Assembly: GCA_031415055.1 (NCBI GenBank)
Contig: JANOQZ010000044.1
Span: 1-64,000, forward strand
Direction of reading: 5' to 3'
Length of the DNA stretch: 64,000 nucleotides
Source of the DNA: JANMOK01 sp031415055
GTDB lineage: Bacteria; Pseudomonadota; Alphaproteobacteria; Rhodobacterales; Rhodobacteraceae
The position numbers were made by a program, and so were the translations under genes. Below are positions 61,526 to 64,000 of this stretch, piece by piece. The notes beneath the pieces were generated by a model. That model was not told the origin of the DNA, ran no database searches, and saw nothing but the letters and a program-made list of their open reading frames with translations. Numbering within the stretch: position 1 is the stretch's first letter; each line of letters begins with the position of its first letter.

Positions 61526-62697
61526 CCGAAATCAAGCACGATTCAAGCGCTGCACCGCGCCCAAACTTGGTGTGGCTGGCCCTGCCGATCGCTGTTCTAG
61601 CACTGGCAATCACCTGGCTTTTCACCACCGACCCCTTATCCACTTTTCGCAACGGCGCGCCGCCGGTCGAGGCGCTTACCATCGAACGCACAATTCTGTC
61701 GGATCAAGGACTAGGCGTTCTGGTGCGGGGCGGCGGTTCGCAGCCAATGATTATCGCGCAAGTGCAAGTCGACGACGCTTATTGGGAATTCACCCAAGTA
61801 CCGGCTGGCCCGATCGGCCGCGGAGCAACCGCTTGGATAAACCTACCCTTCCCGTGGGTATTGGGCGAAGCTCATATGGTTGTGTTCGTCACCAACACCG
61901 GCACGCTTTTTGAGCACGAAATCGCTGTTGCCGTGCCCACGCCGACGCTCGGTTCGATCCCATTCCTATCGCAAACCGTACTTGGGCTGTTCGTCGGCGT
62001 CTTGCCGGTTGCCTTGGGATTGATGTTTTTCCCGGTCCTACGTGGCGTTGGACGCAACGGCATGTCGTTCCTTCTTGCCCTTACTGTGGGCCTCCTCGGT
62101 TTTCTGTTGATCGAAGCCGTTATTGATTCAATCAAACTCGCCAATGAATCTGCAGCTTTGTTCCAAGGTCCAACTATGGTTGTGTTGGCTTCCTCGGCCA
62201 CATTCCTACTGCTAATGGCAATCAGCCGTCGCGCTGGCAAACCCACGGGACTAGCGCTTTCGGGCTATATCGCGCTTGGCATTGGCTTGCACAATCTTGG
62301 CGAAGGTCTTGCCATTGGCGGCGCATTTGCCTCGGGTGCTGCCGATCTTGGAGCATTCCTTGTGTTGGGCTTCACCCTACACAATGTCACCGAAGGTATC
62401 GGCATCGCTGCACCCATCCTGAAGCAACGCCCATCGCTGTGGGCATTCGCAGGGCTAACCTTACTCGCCGGCGCACCAGCAACCATCGGCCTGTGGCTCG
62501 GCAGCCTGGCCTATGCACCGCAATGGTCGGCGCTGGCATTGGCGGTTGGTGCCGGCGCGATATTGCAAGTCATCGTCGAAATCGGCTCGCGCCTGCGGGA
62601 CGACAAGGACGAAACATTCTTTGCGCCACACATAATTGCAGGACTGATTGTCGGCGTCGGCATCATGTTTGCGACCGCCATGTTGGTAAAAATCTAG
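61522..62697 (+). CDS. ZIP-family metal transporter with extracytoplasmic domain
   Basis: A 391-residue membrane protein. One N-terminal helix (LVWLALPIAVLALAITWLF) is followed by a ~110-residue extracytoplasmic beta-rich domain (residues ~40-150), an unusual addition, then a ZIP transport domain. Metal-binding motifs are IGLHNLGEGLAIGGAFASG and FTLHNVTEGIGIAAPIL in neighbouring helices. ZIP proteins move Zn, Fe or Mn into the cytoplasm. It forms an operon with the multicopper oxidase, so oxidation and uptake may be linked. A GGCGG/CCGCC hairpin at 62766-62781 follows. Confidence 0.85.
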   Translation: MTEIKHDSSAAPRPNLVWLALPIAVLALAITWLFTTDPLSTFRNGAPPVEALTIERTILSDQGLGVLVRGGGSQPMIIAQVQVDDAYWEFTQVPAGPIGRGATAWINLPFPWVLGEAHMVVFVTNTGTLFEHEIAVAVPTPTLGSIPFLSQTVLGLFVGVLPVALGLMFFPVLRGVGRNGMSFLLALTVGLLGFLLIEAVIDSIKLANESAALFQGPTMVVLASSATFLLLMAISRRAGKPTGLALSGYIALGIGLHNLGEGLAIGGAFASGAADLGAFLVLGFTLHNVTEGIGIAAPILKQRPSLWAFAGLTLLAGAPATIGLWLGSLAYAPQWSALALAVGAGAILQVIVEIGSRLRDDKDETFFAPHIIAGLIVGVGIMFATAMLVKI

Positions 62698-62765
62698 CCA
62701 AACTGTGACTCATCGCACTGACTTGCCTTTGAGGCAGCGGCATATTCCACCCATTGCAACCGGCA

Positions 62766-62781
62766 GGCGGAATTAGCCGCC
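62766..62781 (+). terminator. Hairpin downstream of the ZIP gene
   Basis: GGCGG-AATTAG-CCGCC is a 5-bp GC stem with a 6-base loop, 68 bases after the ZIP stop; a second small stem, TGCCT-TTG-AGGCA, lies at 62724-62736. Without a T-tract, termination is only a suggestion. Confidence 0.35.
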
Positions 62782-62828
62782 AACTTGCTGACGAATATTA
62801 CGTCTGCCCCCATTCAAAGGTTAAAATC

Positions 62829-64000
62829 ATGGATGACCATGACCACAAACTTATTTCCATAAACGACTTACCCTGCTGCCCAACCATCAAAGACGGGCCG
62901 TGCTGCGAAAAACTGCAGTTCAAATACCGCCTGATCAACCGCCTCGGCGACGTTCCAGTCGAGGTAACATTGGTCGCCGAACTCGAACGCTGCCCCGGCC
63001 CAATGGCTTTGGGCGACGTGATCTATTCTACCACGCTGTTGCCAGGCGAAAAGGTGCGGCTGTTCAGTTCTAGCCGCAACACCAGCTTCACCTTCGATGC
63101 CTCATCCAACGTGTCCTATCGCCACGAACAGGCCTCTGAGGAAAGCTACTACATGTCCTCGATGGACCGGTTCATGTCCGACCTGACGGTCAAGGAAGAT
63201 GCGGGCTCGACTTCCACGTCATCGGGCAGCTTTAGCGGCGGCGGCTCGGCCTCTGGCGCTATCGAGACCGCGCTGTTCGGCCCGTCAGGCGAAGTGCACG
63301 GCAGCCATAATGGCAAAAGCACCTTCGATTTTACCCGCGAGCTGTCGTCGCACGCCGAAGGTTCGCACCACCGATCCGTCCAAGCAACCCGCTCGGTCAA
63401 CTCGGTGCAAATGGGAGAGGTTTCGACCAAAACCCATGCTGAAGGATCGTCGGAAGATGCGTTTGAATCGTCCTCGCGGACCTTTGAAAATCACAACCAG
63501 TGTCACGCCGTTACCTACTTCGCCTATCAACTGGTCAAGGAACAAACGATCACCTTCCGCATCACAGCTATCCTACGTCGGGTGATCGACGCGGCGGCCG
63601 ATACCAAAGTGCAAAACGTGGCCGTGCGGCCATCCAGCCAAGTAGCCATCATCCCACAAGGTGTGCTGGCCACTGCTGTCAACCGCCCCGAAGTGCAAGC
63701 TTCGGGTCGCTTCAGCGCCACTGCCGAACGTGCTGGCATCCTTTCTGGTGGGACCGGCGGCATTGGCAACGCAACGCTAACAGCTGTGCGGCCAATTTCG
63801 CTGCTTGCGCTGCGTGAAGCTGCGCCACTCAGCGACGCCGTCCGCGACGCGGCGCTTAAAAAGGTGGATCAAGACTTGATCAACGCAGGCGTCCTTGCCA
63901 AAGACGGCGTCAGCGTCGGCCCGTCGATCAAGGCGCAGTTCGAGTTCAGCCGCACCACCTGCCTGCCAACCCAAGGCGTCGTGGTCAAAGGTTGCCTCGA
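62829..64000 (+). CDS. Unrecognised large Ser/Gly/His-rich protein (partial, C-terminus beyond window)
   Basis: The frame is open from the ATG at 62829 to the window end, at least 390 residues, with no stop. I do not recognise the family. The N-terminus has Cys pairs (LPCCPTIKDGPCCEKL) and a conserved-looking block LLPGEKVRLFSSSRNTSF, then SYRHEQASEESYYMSSMDRF. A low-complexity Ser/Gly stretch at about 120-145 precedes a His- and Ser-rich region (about 155-225). A more regular region with RITAILRRVIDAAADTKVQN follows. No signal peptide is seen. It lies 131 bases after the metal-uptake operon. Confidence 0.6.
   Translation, partial: MDDHDHKLISINDLPCCPTIKDGPCCEKLQFKYRLINRLGDVPVEVTLVAELERCPGPMALGDVIYSTTLLPGEKVRLFSSSRNTSFTFDASSNVSYRHEQASEESYYMSSMDRFMSDLTVKEDAGSTSTSSGSFSGGGSASGAIETALFGPSGEVHGSHNGKSTFDFTRELSSHAEGSHHRSVQATRSVNSVQMGEVSTKTHAEGSSEDAFESSSRTFENHNQCHAVTYFAYQLVKEQTITFRITAILRRVIDAAADTKVQNVAVRPSSQVAIIPQGVLATAVNRPEVQASGRFSATAERAGILSGGTGGIGNATLTAVRPISLLALREAAPLSDAVRDAALKKVDQDLINAGVLAKDGVSVGPSIKAQFEFSRTTCLPTQGVVVKGCL

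Noticed and set aside
1..64000. CRISPR array, insertion sequences, rRNA operon or complete prophage
   Set aside because: No regularly spaced repeats, transposase genes, rRNA signatures or phage structural genes were seen; the hydrolase at 29456 alone does not make a prophage.

Overview
The window reads as chromosome of an alphaproteobacterium, most probably of the Rhodobacterales (Roseobacter/Rhodobacter relatives). The evidence is gene content and order: secA facing a parvulin-argJ-mutT run; tRNA-Leu, rnd, kdsD, lptC-lptA-lptB, rpoN, hpf, ptsN in one line; polA behind a small zinc-finger gene; hemH beside a short conserved ORF; and a queG-SDR-GST group. The species is not identified. No rRNA, insertion sequence, intact prophage or CRISPR array was seen. 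Coding density is high, many stop and start codons overlap, and only one stretch above 300 bases (25745-26110) lacks a gene.

Layout. 1-4684 (minus): glycerol kinase (cut by the window edge), DNA polymerase I, a 58-residue zinc-finger protein and a HIT hydrolase. 4693-7231: a divergent pair, a GT14-type glycosyltransferase and a sulfotransferase. 7307-9869: an ArsR regulator with a clear inverted-repeat operator, two SRPBCC proteins, a VOC protein and an AlkD-like DNA glycosylase. 9826-12452: a secreted caspase-like protein divergent from a YceI-OmpA fusion. 12463-16909: MarR, nitrilase, glutaredoxin and ComF on the minus strand; a methyltransferase and ferrochelatase on the plus strand; then a 59-residue ORF. 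17083-25026: a membrane-anchored patatin with a CtrA-like site, then mutT/argJ/parvulin and divergent secA.

25027-26110 is visibly AT-richer and carries an orphan membrane protein. 26111-31207 holds three unusual envelope genes: an Ig-like Pro-rich protein, a PstS-OmpA fusion, and a two-headed peptidoglycan hydrolase preceded by a perfect CRP-type palindrome. 31251-40664 is minus-strand housekeeping (SDR, queG, GST, mtgA, gltB, gltD), with a paired REP-like element and a long palindromic leader. 40824-48915 covers uppP, an NDUFA9-like protein, tRNA-Leu(CAG) and the LPS transport/sigma-54/nitrogen-PTS block.

The most coherent accessory system is 48894-59975. A nine-gene minus-strand operon runs cysQ, kdsB, GT2, galU, galE, GT4, GT2-like, GT14, sulfotransferase, and a divergent KpsM-like ABC permease lies beside it. 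With kdsD at 43503 it fits synthesis and export of a Kdo-linked, sulfated surface polysaccharide: GalU/GalE supply UDP-sugars, KdsD/KdsB supply CMP-Kdo, the sulfotransferase uses PAPS, and CysQ removes the PAP by-product. The GT14-plus-sulfotransferase pairing occurs twice in the window. The right end (60419-64000) holds a Fur-box-controlled multicopper oxidase/ZIP transporter operon and an unrecognised Ser/Gly/His-rich protein cut by the window edge.
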